A DNA stretch of 34,933 nucleotides from CAYRZL01 sp964428795 (GCA_964428795.1 CAYRZL010000017.1:1-34933); one strand, 5' to 3'. Shown: positions 25,330 to 33,372, numbered from the stretch's first letter. The notes: generated by a model from the letters alone, not told the origin. Program-made: numbers and translations.

Positions 25330-25767
25330 CTATTCATGGCTCTGATTTGCCAGAAAATCCAAATAGCTCTGCAAAATAAAAACCGAAGCGATCTTGTCTA
25401 CATACTGTTTTCTGTCTTCTCTGCGCACGCCGCTCTCCATCATGGTGCGGTCCGCAGACACTGTAGTGAGACGCTCGTCCCACAATATGACCTCAAGACC
25501 TGTGCGCCGCTCTAACATCTCCTTAAATTCCAATGTTTTCTGACAGCGTTCACCCTCCGTATTGTTCATATGCTTCGGAAATCCAAGTACGATCCGGTCC
25601 ACCTCATACTCCTGTACCAATGCCTCTATCGCAGCCAGTGTCTGTCGCAGCTTGGAAGGTGATTTTCTCCTTATAATATCCACACCCTGAGCAGTCAAAA
25701 GCAAGGGGTCACTTATCGAAACCCCAACTGTTTTTGTCCCGAAATCAAGTCCCATTATTCTCATCAT
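25330..25767 (-). CDS. ruvX: Holliday junction resolvase-like RNase H-fold protein (YqgF/RuvX)
   Basis: 145 residues of the YqgF family. The RNase H-fold core is visible: MGLDFGTKTVGVSISD (Asp8), IVLGFPKHMNNTEG, and WDERLTTVSA with the conserved Glu. E. coli YqgF acts in 16S rRNA 5'-end maturation, while others have been called Holliday junction resolvases. The start is either the ATG at 25767, which shares the A of the ireB stop (TAATG), or the next ATG at 25764. Coupled to ireB and followed by DUF1292. Confidence 0.95.
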   Translation of the reverse strand: MMRIMGLDFGTKTVGVSISDPLLLTAQGVDIIRRKSPSKLRQTLAAIEALVQEYEVDRIVLGFPKHMNNTEGERCQKTLEFKEMLERRTGLEVILWDERLTTVSADRTMMESGVRREDRKQYVDKIASVFILQSYLDFLANQSHE

Positions 25768-26030
25768 TAACTCCAGGAATGATTCTTAATATAATCCTTC
25801 AAAATCTCTTCTACCAGTTCGTCACGCTCCACCTTGCGGATCAGACCTCTTGCATTGTTATGGCTGGTGATATAAGTGGGATCACCCGACATAATATAGC
25901 CCACGATCTGATTCAACGGATTGTAACCTTTCTCCGCCATAGCTTTATATACCTTTTCCAAAATATCGGAAACCCGAAGCTCCGGTTCTTTCTCTACCTT
26001 AAAGTACTGTGTATTATTCTTATCCTGCAT
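25767..26030 (-). CDS. ireB: IreB family regulatory protein (UPF0297)
   Basis: 87 residues, the family length. In Enterococcus, IreB is phosphorylated by the Ser/Thr kinase IreK and affects cephalosporin tolerance. The blocks QYFKVEKEPELRVSDILEKVYKAMAEKGYNPLNQIVGYI and SGDPTYITSHNNARGLIRKVERDELVEEI are highly conserved. Thr7 lies in the N-terminal region where IreB is phosphorylated (inference). First gene after the palindromic promoter, and it overlaps ruvX by one base. Confidence 0.95.
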   Translation of the reverse strand: MQDKNNTQYFKVEKEPELRVSDILEKVYKAMAEKGYNPLNQIVGYIMSGDPTYITSHNNARGLIRKVERDELVEEILKDYIKNHSWS

Positions 26031-26081
26031 TCTGTCTCACCTCTTCGGTCCATCTTTCCATTCTCATATGCAACCACTGTT

Positions 26082-26110
26082 ATTCTAATATACTTTTCGC
26101 GAAAAGTAAA
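26082..26110 (-). promoter_or_regulatory. Promoter of the ireB-ruvX-RNase J operon with a palindromic operator candidate
   Basis: Minus strand -35 TTTACT (26105-26110), 17-base spacer, -10 TAGAAT (26082-26087). The palindrome TACTTTTCGCGAAAAGTA (26091-26108), perfect over 18 bases, covers the spacer and half of the -35 box, the place expected for a repressor site. It has no loop, so it is a DNA dyad rather than a terminator. Confidence 0.7.
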
Positions 26111-26115
26111 GCAAA

Positions 26116-27438
26116 TCACTGCAAAAGAACTCCTTCTTTCCACTGCACCGTGCCCTTGCAGAGTTTATTGCTCAGGTCTGTTTCATCACTTCGCACTACC
26201 TTCACATACTCCGGTGTATATCCCTGATAATACTTCTGTCCCGCCACTTCCGGCATATCCGCCGCCTGACAGGACTCCTCATACAAAACGGTCACCTGCT
26301 TTTTATCATAGTAACGACAAAATTCTTCTTTCATCCGTTCTGCCGCTTCTATCAGTCTGACACTGCGCTCATGCTTTACCGGTTCTGCAATCTGATCTTC
26401 CATCTGCGCCGCCTTCGTTCCCTGACGCTTGGAATATTTAAACACATGAATTTCATAGAAACGGATCTGTTCTGCAAACGCTAATGTTTCTGCAAATTCT
26501 TCCTCCGTCTCCCCGGGAAATCCCACAATAATATCCGTCGTAATCGCCGGATGTCCATAATATTTCCGCAGCAGACTGCATTTCTGCGCATATTCTGCTG
26601 TTGTGTATCTGCGGTTCATCCGTTTTAATGTCTCATCACATCCACTCTGCAAAGATAAATGAAAGTGAGGACATATTTTTTCCATGGAAGAAATCTTCCG
26701 CACAAATTCCTCTGTAATGATACCAGGTTCCAAAGATCCCATCCGAATCCGTTTTACCCCGGATATTCCATGTACCCGTTCCAGCAATTCCAACAGACTG
26801 CTCCCTGTATCTACTCCGTAGGAACTGAGATGGATTCCCGTCAGCACGATCTCCTGACATCCGTTTTTTACCAGACGTTCCACCTCATCACACACGTCGT
26901 CTGCCTGTCTGCTCCGCACCCTTCCCCTGGCATAAGGGATGATACAGTAACTGCAAAACTGATTGCATCCGTCCTGCACCTTTAAAAATGCACGGGTGTG
27001 CTCCGATGTTCTGCTCAAACGCATTTCCTCATAAATCTGTCTGCCATGATTGATGTCGATCCGGACATCCCGAAGCAAATGCTCTTCTTCATAATCATGC
27101 AGCAGCTCTATCAGCTCTGTCTTTTTATTATTGCCAAGAATGATGTCCACATATTCACTTAACTGCTCCTGTCTTTCCTCCGTCTGCACATAACATCCTG
27201 CCGCGACCACGATCGCATCCGGATTTTTCTTTTTTGCCCGATGGATCATCTGGCGGGATTTCCGGTCTGCAATATTGGTCACAGAGCAGGTATTGATCAC
27301 ATAGACATCCGCCGGCTCTGAGAAAGGCACGATGGTATACCCGTCCTTCTCCAACAGCTCCTGTATGGCTTCTGTCTCATATGCATTTACTTTACAGCCC
27401 AGATTGTGCAATGCGGCACATTTTTTCCTGATTTCCAT
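26116..27438 (-). CDS. mtaB: tRNA threonylcarbamoyladenosine methylthiotransferase MtaB
   Basis: 440 residues. A radical-SAM enzyme that turns t6A37 of tRNAs into ms2t6A. The N-terminal cluster ligands are C15, C51 and C82; the radical-SAM motif is C158-x3-C162-x2-C165 (CNQFCSYC); a TRAM domain closes the protein. HNLGCKVNAYETEAI is the MtaB rather than MiaB opening. In Bacillus it follows prmA and rsmE; here those genes lie further off, beyond HPr, thiI and the desulfurase. The GGAGGG is about 12 bases from the ATG, rather far. It diverges from the HPr-like gene. Confidence 0.95.
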   Translation of the reverse strand: MEIRKKCAALHNLGCKVNAYETEAIQELLEKDGYTIVPFSEPADVYVINTCSVTNIADRKSRQMIHRAKKKNPDAIVVAAGCYVQTEERQEQLSEYVDIILGNNKKTELIELLHDYEEEHLLRDVRIDINHGRQIYEEMRLSRTSEHTRAFLKVQDGCNQFCSYCIIPYARGRVRSRQADDVCDEVERLVKNGCQEIVLTGIHLSSYGVDTGSSLLELLERVHGISGVKRIRMGSLEPGIITEEFVRKISSMEKICPHFHLSLQSGCDETLKRMNRRYTTAEYAQKCSLLRKYYGHPAITTDIIVGFPGETEEEFAETLAFAEQIRFYEIHVFKYSKRQGTKAAQMEDQIAEPVKHERSVRLIEAAERMKEEFCRYYDKKQVTVLYEESCQAADMPEVAGQKYYQGYTPEYVKVVRSDETDLSNKLCKGTVQWKEGVLLQ

Positions 27439-27461
27439 CTGTATTTGATCCCTCCGACCTA

Positions 27462-27490
27462 TTGACTTTTTCCCCCGAAAAAGTTACTAT
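27462..27490 (+). promoter_or_regulatory. Promoter of the HPr-like gene
   Basis: -35 TTGACT (27462-27467), 17-base spacer, -10 TACTAT (27485-27490). The spacer contains ACTTTTT-CCCCCG-AAAAAGT, an inverted repeat, and a second dyad CTATG-GTTT-CATAG (27487-27500) overlaps the -10 box. Both could be operators for HPr or the diverging mtaB. Confidence 0.75.
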
Positions 27491-27530
27491 GGTTTCATAG
27501 CAAAAATAAACTTTTAAGGAGGTACGGCCA

Positions 27531-27761
27531 ATGAAAACCGTTCAAATTTCTTTAAATTCAATCGATAAAGTTAAGTCTTTTGTGAACACAATCTCTCAGT
27601 ACAACTTTGACTTTGACCTGATTTCCGGAAGATATGTTATCGACGCAAAATCAATCATGGGAATCTTCAGCCTGGATCTTTCCAAACCGATCGATCTGGC
27701 AATCCATGCAGAAGACGACATTGACGAGATTATGGAAACATTGAAACCTTATCTTGTTTGA
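27531..27761 (+). CDS. HPr-family protein without the phosphorylatable histidine
   Basis: 76 residues with the HPr size and fold pattern. The second half reads RYVIDAKSIMGIFSLDLSKP, matching the regulatory Ser46 region of HPr (Ser41 here), but the segment that should hold active-site His15 (HARPA-type) reads SIDKVKSFVN, with no His. It therefore cannot pass phosphate from enzyme I in the normal way; this recalls Crh of Bacillus, which keeps Ser46 and lacks His15. AAGGAGG precedes the ATG. It is alone on plus, with its own promoter and terminator, between mtaB and thiI. A regulatory role is inferred. Confidence 0.88.
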   Translation: MKTVQISLNSIDKVKSFVNTISQYNFDFDLISGRYVIDAKSIMGIFSLDLSKPIDLAIHAEDDIDEIMETLKPYLV

Positions 27762-27772
27762 TCTATGTAGAT

Positions 27773-27804
27773 AAGAGGCTGCTGTATGCAGCCTCTTTTA
27801 TTTA
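27773..27804 (+). terminator. Terminator of the HPr-like gene
   Basis: AAGAGGCTGC (27773-27782) pairs with GCAGCCTCTT (27788-27797) across TGTAT, followed by TTATTT. thiI ends at 27806 on the other strand, and the same stem may serve it more weakly. Confidence 0.9.
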
Positions 27805-27805
27805 A

Positions 27806-29008
27806 CTAATACACACCCTGATCTTCATGCGCAGATACGGTAATCGTCTCTGCGGTCTCAATGGCAGCAGCCATCAGTTCATCAATCTTTTCTTCCAGCT
27901 TTGCTTCAGAACGCTTAATGGCATTCAGATTCGGCTTTGTCACCGGATGCTTTGCCACAAAAATCGTGCAGCAATCCTCGAATGGCTGAATGGACGTCTC
28001 ATAGGCATCGATCTTTTCGGAAATATCAATGATCTCCTGCTTGTCAAATCCGATCAGCGGACGATACACCGGTATGGTACACACTTCGTTGGTCGCCATC
28101 AAAGACTGCATGGTCTGGCTTGCCACCTGCCCGATGCTCTCTCCGGTGATCAGTCCCAGACAATTATTTTCCCTTGCAAAATGCTCTGCGATCTTCATCA
28201 TGTAGCGGCGCATAATGATGGTCAGTTCTTCATGAGGACATTTCTCATAGATATAAAGCTGAATGTCTGTAAAGTTTACTACATGGAGCTCGATGGTGCC
28301 GCTGTAACGGGAAACTATGCGTGCCAGATCCACCACCTTCTGCTTTGCACGCTCACTGGTGTATGGGGGCGCATGAAAATATACCGCATCGATCTTCACG
28401 CCGCGTTTTGAGATCATGTAGCCGGCTACCGGACTGTCGATACCACCGGAGAGAAGAAGCATGGCTTTTCCGGCTGTTCCGATGGGCATACCGCCCGGTC
28501 CCGGAATGCTGATGGAATAAATATTGATCTGATTTCGGATCTCAACATTCAAAAGAACATCCGGATGATGCACATCCACCTTCATATCGGGATAGGCGTC
28601 CAGAATAATGCCTCCCAGCTCCATATTGATCTCCTGGGAATCCATAGGGAAATTTTTTCTGGCTCTTCTGGCTTTCACCTTAAAGGTCAGATGCTTGTCC
28701 GGATATGTTTCATCCAGATAGGTGAGCACATCCTTTGCCAACTGGTCAAATCCGTGATCCTCCACCTGAACTACCGGGCAGATCGCAACGATGCCAAACA
28801 CTTTTTTCAGTGCTTCCAACGTCTCCTCATAGTCATAATCCCCCTGCGCCTGCACATATATACGTCCCTGCTCTTTGGTAATCTCAAAGGTTCCGTCCAC
28901 CGGATGCAGGGCATAACGGATCTGTTTCATCAGCGCCTCTTCAAAAATGTATCTGTTTTTTCCTTTTACTGCGATCTCGCCGTATTTAATCAAAAATGTC
29001 TGAAACAT
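27806..29008 (-). CDS. thiI: tRNA 4-thiouridine synthetase ThiI
   Basis: 400 residues, the Gram-positive length without the C-terminal rhodanese domain. It adenylates and thiolates uridine 8 of tRNA and can take part in thiazole synthesis. An N-terminal ferredoxin-like/THUMP region (about 1-165) is followed by the PP-loop SGGIDS at 187-192, with GLITGESIGQVASQT in the catalytic domain. It lies 12 bases after the cysteine desulfurase gene, the expected sulfur donor, as with NifZ-ThiI in Bacillus. Confidence 0.97.
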   Translation of the reverse strand: MFQTFLIKYGEIAVKGKNRYIFEEALMKQIRYALHPVDGTFEITKEQGRIYVQAQGDYDYEETLEALKKVFGIVAICPVVQVEDHGFDQLAKDVLTYLDETYPDKHLTFKVKARRARKNFPMDSQEINMELGGIILDAYPDMKVDVHHPDVLLNVEIRNQINIYSISIPGPGGMPIGTAGKAMLLLSGGIDSPVAGYMISKRGVKIDAVYFHAPPYTSERAKQKVVDLARIVSRYSGTIELHVVNFTDIQLYIYEKCPHEELTIIMRRYMMKIAEHFARENNCLGLITGESIGQVASQTMQSLMATNEVCTIPVYRPLIGFDKQEIIDISEKIDAYETSIQPFEDCCTIFVAKHPVTKPNLNAIKRSEAKLEEKIDELMAAAIETAETITVSAHEDQGVY

Positions 29009-29020
29009 ATGTGCTCCTTC

Positions 29021-30175
29021 TCAATGTCTTGTATATTTACGCAGCATGGGCAGAAGCTCCGCCAATGTCTGCAGGGTATAATCCACTTCTTCCAACGTAT
29101 TATATTCACAAAAACTGAACCGGATGGTAGAATCCAGCAGCTCCTGCTTTACGCCTATGCTCTTTAAGGTACTGCTGACAGCAGGCTTATTGGATGCACA
29201 GGCGCTGCCGGAGGACACATAGATCCCCCGATCCTCCAATGCGTGCAGCAATACCTCGCTGCGCACACCAAAAAAACTGACACTGACTATATGGGGCGCG
29301 TTTTCACGATCCGTCCTTCCGTTTATCCGGCAATCCGCAAGCTTTTCAATCCCGTCTATAAAATGCTCCCGCAAATCATACATGCGATTGCGGTTTTCCT
29401 CCAATTTGCCACAGACTTCCATAGCGGCCTGTCCAAGTCCTGCAATTCCCGGCACATTTTCCGTTCCGGAACGCATTCCCTTCTGCTGCCCTCCGCCATA
29501 AATGACAGGGAGTATCTTTGTGCCGCTTTTCACATACAAAAATCCAACACCCTTCGGTCCATGAAATTTGTGTCCGCTGACACTGAGCAGATCCACTCCC
29601 AGCCGCTTCGGATATACCGCCAGCTTTCCGTATGCCTGAATAGCATCCACATGGATCAAAGTGTTTTTATTCTTCTTTTTTATCAAAGCTGCCGCATCTG
29701 CAATGGGCTGAACCGCTCCGATCTCATTATTCACATACATAATGGAAACCAGAATCGTATCCTCTCTGATGACAGCCTCCAATTCGTCCAGAGAGATATG
29801 CCCCTCCTCATCCACGCAAAGGCGGGTTACTTCAAATCCTTCCTCTTCCAGATGATCCATCACCGCAGATACGGACGCATGCTCAATCGACGTAGTGATC
29901 AAATGCTTTCCGGCACGCCTGTTCGCCATCGCACATCCGATCAGAGCAAGATTATTTGCCTCCGTACCCCCGGACGTAAAGATCAGCTCCTTATCGGTAC
30001 ATTTCAGCGTCTTTGCGATCCGTGCTGCCGCCTCTTTGACATACTTTTCCGCATCCACACCCTTCATATGCATAGAGGATGGATTGCCGAACCCCTCCAG
30101 CATAACCTCCACCATTTTGTCTGTCACAGATGGCAGACATCTGGTAGTGGCTGAATTATCAAGATATACTTCCAT
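29021..30175 (-). CDS. Cysteine desulfurase (NifS/IscS family), ThiI partner
   Basis: 384 residues. A PLP enzyme that takes sulfur from cysteine as a persulfide. Lys203 in SVSGHKFHGPKG binds PLP and Cys326 in SSGSACASN is the persulfide residue. The opening EVYLDNSATTR is typical. It is paired with thiI (12-base gap), so it most likely feeds 4-thiouridine formation (NifZ-like); no iron-sulfur scaffold gene is near. Its start overlaps the end of rsmE by 17 bases. Confidence 0.95.
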   Translation of the reverse strand: MEVYLDNSATTRCLPSVTDKMVEVMLEGFGNPSSMHMKGVDAEKYVKEAAARIAKTLKCTDKELIFTSGGTEANNLALIGCAMANRRAGKHLITTSIEHASVSAVMDHLEEEGFEVTRLCVDEEGHISLDELEAVIREDTILVSIMYVNNEIGAVQPIADAAALIKKKNKNTLIHVDAIQAYGKLAVYPKRLGVDLLSVSGHKFHGPKGVGFLYVKSGTKILPVIYGGGQQKGMRSGTENVPGIAGLGQAAMEVCGKLEENRNRMYDLREHFIDGIEKLADCRINGRTDRENAPHIVSVSFFGVRSEVLLHALEDRGIYVSSGSACASNKPAVSSTLKSIGVKQELLDSTIRFSFCEYNTLEEVDYTLQTLAELLPMLRKYTRH

Positions 30176-30911
30176 CTCTGGCCTCCAGCTCGTACATTAA
30201 AATAGACAGCATCGTCATACCCGCAGTCTCTGTACGCAAAATACGTTTTCCAAGAGAAATAACGCTCATATAGTCCTTTACATGCTCAATTTCTTCCTCG
30301 GCAAAACCACCCTCGGGTCCGATAAAAATAGCGATACTCTGTCCCGGTTCAATATTTTCCAGAAGCTCCTTCGTTTTCGCCATACCCCGCTCATTTTCAT
30401 AGGGGACGATCCGCACATCACGCTCCATTGCAAGCTCCGCCGCCTGCATAAAAGGCATCACCGGTCCGATCTGGGGAATGATGCTCCTTTTGCACTGCTT
30501 TGCTGCGCTCTCAGATATTGCCTGCCAGCGGCGCACCTTATTTTCTGCACGCTTCTCATCCAGCTTTACGACACAATTTTTCATGGCGACCGGTATGATC
30601 TTATATACCCCCAGCTCTACCGCTTTCTGTATGATCATCTCCATCTTATCTCCCTTCGGGAGTCCCTGATAGAGATAAATGCGGGAAGGGAGTTCTGTTC
30701 CGCTGAAATCCTCCTCCAGCACATTTGCGTATACCACATCCTCCTGTATTTCTCCAATCTCACAGAAAAAATTTCTGCCGCTGTCAGTGCTGACACGGAT
30801 ATCCTCGCCCTCTCTCATGCGAAGAACATTTCGTATGTGATTTACATCGCTTCCCTCGATTCGGATCCTGTCATCCTCGATATTGTCGTCTTCTACAAAA
30901 AATTGAAACAT
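30159..30911 (-). CDS. rsmE: 16S rRNA m3U1498 methyltransferase RsmE
   Basis: 250 residues. A SPOUT methyltransferase with an N-terminal PUA-like domain (VNHIRNVLRMREGEDIRV) and the C-terminal knot motifs IGPEGGF (197-203) and LGKRILRTETA (220-230) that bind SAM. It methylates U1498 in the decoding site. Weak AAAGGA lies 10 bases before the ATG. It follows prmA by 17 bases, as in the dnaJ-prmA-rsmE order of Firmicutes, and overlaps the desulfurase gene. Confidence 0.97.
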   Translation of the reverse strand: MFQFFVEDDNIEDDRIRIEGSDVNHIRNVLRMREGEDIRVSTDSGRNFFCEIGEIQEDVVYANVLEEDFSGTELPSRIYLYQGLPKGDKMEMIIQKAVELGVYKIIPVAMKNCVVKLDEKRAENKVRRWQAISESAAKQCKRSIIPQIGPVMPFMQAAELAMERDVRIVPYENERGMAKTKELLENIEPGQSIAIFIGPEGGFAEEEIEHVKDYMSVISLGKRILRTETAGMTMLSILMYELEARDGSIS

Positions 30912-30928
30912 AAATACGTTATCCTTTT

Positions 30929-31879
30929 CTATTTACTCGCGGTAATGCTGACCCACTCACCCTGATGGGTGATCTCAAGTACAGTCATTCCTGCAGCCTC
31001 AATCGCCTCTTTTACAGCGTTTTCTTTAAAGTCAATAATTCCGGAAGTGATGAAAATACCATCCTGTTTCAGCCTGTCCGGAATTACAGGTGCCATAGGC
31101 ATAATAACATCTGCCAGAATATTTGCAACTACTATATCATATTTTTCTGTTCCTACTTTATTTTGCAGCTCGGTATCATCGATCAGATTTCCTACATAAA
31201 AATCTCCCATCTCTCTGGAAAGACCATTGACCTCCATATTTTCATAAGTGGAGACCATGCAGGCGTCATCGATATCCGTACCGGTAAGATGTGCTGCCCC
31301 CAGCTTTAAACTGACAACAGAAAGTATACCGCTGCCGCAGCCAACATCCAGCACCTCCATACCCGGCTTTAAATATTTTCTAAGCTGCCTGATACAAAGC
31401 TGGGTTGTCTCATGCTTTCCGGTTCCGAAAGAAATACCCGGATCGATCTCGATCACGATCTTATCCTGATCCGTATCCGTAACCTCTTCCCAGGTCGGTT
31501 TGATCAGAATATCCTCAATATAGAAGGGTTTAAAAAACTGTTTCCAGTTGTTGATCCAGTCGATATCCTCGGTTTCTCCCGAGGTGATCGTTCCCTCTCC
31601 CACATTCACAAACTGACGCTGTTCTTCGATTCCCATACGAACCTGTTCCAAAATTCCGGTAGCATCCTGCTTCGGATCCAGATAAAAACTTACATAGCTG
31701 ACCCCGTCATCCTCCGGCAGCTCCGGCGGAAAATCGATAAACATGGCTGACTGCTCATTGTCAGAGAGAGGTACATTGTTGTCGATCTCAATCCCTTCAA
31801 TACCAATCTCATCCAGCATAGCGCTCAGATAATCCTCCGCTTCCGTGGTCGTTTTAATCGTAAATTTCAGCCATTTCAT
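30929..31879 (-). CDS. prmA: Ribosomal protein L11 methyltransferase PrmA
   Basis: 316 residues. It trimethylates ribosomal protein L11 with SAM. The N-terminal substrate domain (MKWLKFTIKTTTEAEDYLSAML) is followed by DPGISFGTGKHETT at 146-159, SAM motif LDVGCGSG at 177-184 and the NILA motif at 253-256. GAGGAGG precedes the ATG. The 227 bases between dnaJ and prmA carry two copies of a hairpin element, so prmA expression may not simply follow dnaJ. Confidence 0.97.
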   Translation of the reverse strand: MKWLKFTIKTTTEAEDYLSAMLDEIGIEGIEIDNNVPLSDNEQSAMFIDFPPELPEDDGVSYVSFYLDPKQDATGILEQVRMGIEEQRQFVNVGEGTITSGETEDIDWINNWKQFFKPFYIEDILIKPTWEEVTDTDQDKIVIEIDPGISFGTGKHETTQLCIRQLRKYLKPGMEVLDVGCGSGILSVVSLKLGAAHLTGTDIDDACMVSTYENMEVNGLSREMGDFYVGNLIDDTELQNKVGTEKYDIVVANILADVIMPMAPVIPDRLKQDGIFITSGIIDFKENAVKEAIEAAGMTVLEITHQGEWVSITASK

Positions 31880-31907
31880 CTGATTTCCTCCTCAAAAACT
31901 GATTTTC

Positions 31908-32097
31908 CAAAAAAGTATATGCATTTTAGGCAGTCAGACAAATATAAGACGAGGCTAAGGAACGCAGTTCCATCGAGTCGTTATTTGTCCGGCTGAATAT
32001 TTCAAAAAAGTATATGCATTTTAGGCAGTCGGACAAATATAAGACGAGGCTAAGGAACGCAGTTCCATCGAGTCGTTATTTGTCCGACTGAATAAAA
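31908..32097. repeat. 95-bp tandem duplication of a hairpin element between dnaJ and prmA
   Basis: Two copies, 31908-32002 and 32003-32097, with a 95-base period and only two differences over the first 92 bases (31936 versus 32031; 31992 versus 32087). Each copy has 14-base inverted arms starting CAGTC and ending GACTG or GGCTG (31931-31944 with 31982-31995; 32026-32039 with 32077-32090) and an inner GGAAC-GCA-GTTCC hairpin. In copy 2 the arms extend through GCATTTTA (32016-32023) and TAAAATGC (32093-32100), giving about 22 pairs with a 2x2 bulge. In minus-strand RNA each copy is followed by ATATAC and six T residues. It has no coding frame and looks like a mobile or regulatory intergenic element. 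Confidence 0.92.
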
Positions 32098-32106
32098 TGC
32101 TTCAAA

Positions 32107-33273
32107 CTAATTTTTGTCAAAGAACTTCTTCTTTTTATGTTTATCTTTTTCCTGCTTTACTTCTGAATTTTTTAATGTATTTCCTGACACCTCATCAAAA
32201 GCGCGCAGAGCCTCTTTCGCCTCCGAGCTTAAAGAAGTCGGAACCTGAACCACCAGTGTAACATAGTGGTCACCCCTGATATTTTTATTTCTCAGAGAAG
32301 GTACACCTTTTCCTTTCAACCGGATACGGGTATCCGTCTGTGTGCCCGGTTTCACATCATACAGCACATCTCCGTCCAGTGTGCTGATCCGTACTTCTCC
32401 GCCCAATGCAGCCTGTGCAAAAGAAATGGGCGCAGTAGAATAAATATGCATATCCTGACGCTGGAAAATCGGATGGCTGGATACAATAACCTCAACCAGC
32501 AGATCGCCTCTTGGTCCGCCGTTTCTGCCCGGTTCGCCCTTATCACGAATGCGGACACTCTGTCCGTTATCAATTCCTGCCGGAATGGAAACCTTAATCT
32601 TCTTTCTGCTGGCAAAATATCCGGTACCACGACAATCCGGGCATTTCTCCTTGATGATCTGTCCGGTTCCTCCGCAATCCGGGCACGTCTGCACATTCTG
32701 TACCATACCAAACAGGGACTGCTGTGTAAACATCACTTTTCCTTTTCCGCCGCATTTACTGCAGGTCACTTTCCCCATACCCGGTTTTGCGCCGGTTCCG
32801 TGACATTTAGAGCACTCATCCTTGAGCACCATCTCAATCTCCTTCTCACAGCCAAAAACTGCTTCCTCAAATGTGATCCTTACACTGGTGCGCAGATTGG
32901 ACCCCTTCATCGGCTCATTGGAAGAACGTCTCCTTCCGCCTCCGAACAGATCGCCAAAGATATCTCCGCCGAAAATATCTCCAAAGATATCTCCCATATC
33001 CATGTTTGAAAAATCAAAACCGCCTGCACCTCCGGCGCCTCCGTCAAATGCAGCGTGACCGAACTGATCATACTGTCTTCTCTTTTCCGGATCACTTAAA
33101 ATGGCATATGCCTCAGATGCCTCTTTGAACTTTTTTTCTGCTTCCGCATCCCCTGGATTCATATCCGGATGATACTTTTTTGCCAATGCACGATATGCCT
33201 TTTTTATTGCGGCATCATCAGCACTCCGCTCTACGCCCAGGACCTCATAATAATCTCTTTTCTGTTCTGCCAT
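32107..33273 (-). CDS. dnaJ: Chaperone protein DnaJ
   Basis: 388 residues, full length type I. It delivers substrates to DnaK and stimulates its ATPase. The J domain has HPD at 35-37, a Gly/Phe-rich region spans about 72-112 with repeats of DIFGG type, and four CxxCxGxG zinc motifs are at C154/C157, C171/C174, C197/C200 and C211/C214. It lies 99 bases after dnaK with a hairpin in the gap. No CIRCE element is visible in this part; the operon's control region would be upstream of dnaK or grpE, outside the window. Confidence 0.98.
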   Translation of the reverse strand: MAEQKRDYYEVLGVERSADDAAIKKAYRALAKKYHPDMNPGDAEAEKKFKEASEAYAILSDPEKRRQYDQFGHAAFDGGAGGAGGFDFSNMDMGDIFGDIFGGDIFGDLFGGGRRRSSNEPMKGSNLRTSVRITFEEAVFGCEKEIEMVLKDECSKCHGTGAKPGMGKVTCSKCGGKGKVMFTQQSLFGMVQNVQTCPDCGGTGQIIKEKCPDCRGTGYFASRKKIKVSIPAGIDNGQSVRIRDKGEPGRNGGPRGDLLVEVIVSSHPIFQRQDMHIYSTAPISFAQAALGGEVRISTLDGDVLYDVKPGTQTDTRIRLKGKGVPSLRNKNIRGDHYVTLVVQVPTSLSSEAKEALRAFDEVSGNTLKNSEVKQEKDKHKKKKFFDKN

Positions 33274-33300
33274 ATCTTATCATCCTCTTTCTCACACGAC

Positions 33301-33331
33301 AAGGAGCGGCGAATACTCGCAGCTCCTTTTT
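33301..33331. other. Hairpin in the dnaK-dnaJ gap
   Basis: AAGGAGC-x-GCGA (33301-33312) pairs with TCGC-x-GCTCCTT (33317-33328) around a 4-base loop, with one mismatch. The T run (33327-33331) is on the plus side; in the minus-strand message the hairpin has no T tail, so it more likely acts as an RNA processing or stability element between dnaK and dnaJ than as their terminator. Confidence 0.6.
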
Positions 33332-33372
33332 CCGTTTCCTATATGATCTTTTTGCTTTCAAACAGTCCGTGT

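Noticed and set aside
26091..26108. Terminator of mtaB
   Set aside because: The dyad has no loop and no T tract after it, and it lies over a promoter; an operator is more likely.
31908..32097. CRISPR array
   Set aside because: Two adjacent long copies without spacers, each strongly self-complementary; not a repeat-spacer pattern, and no cas genes.
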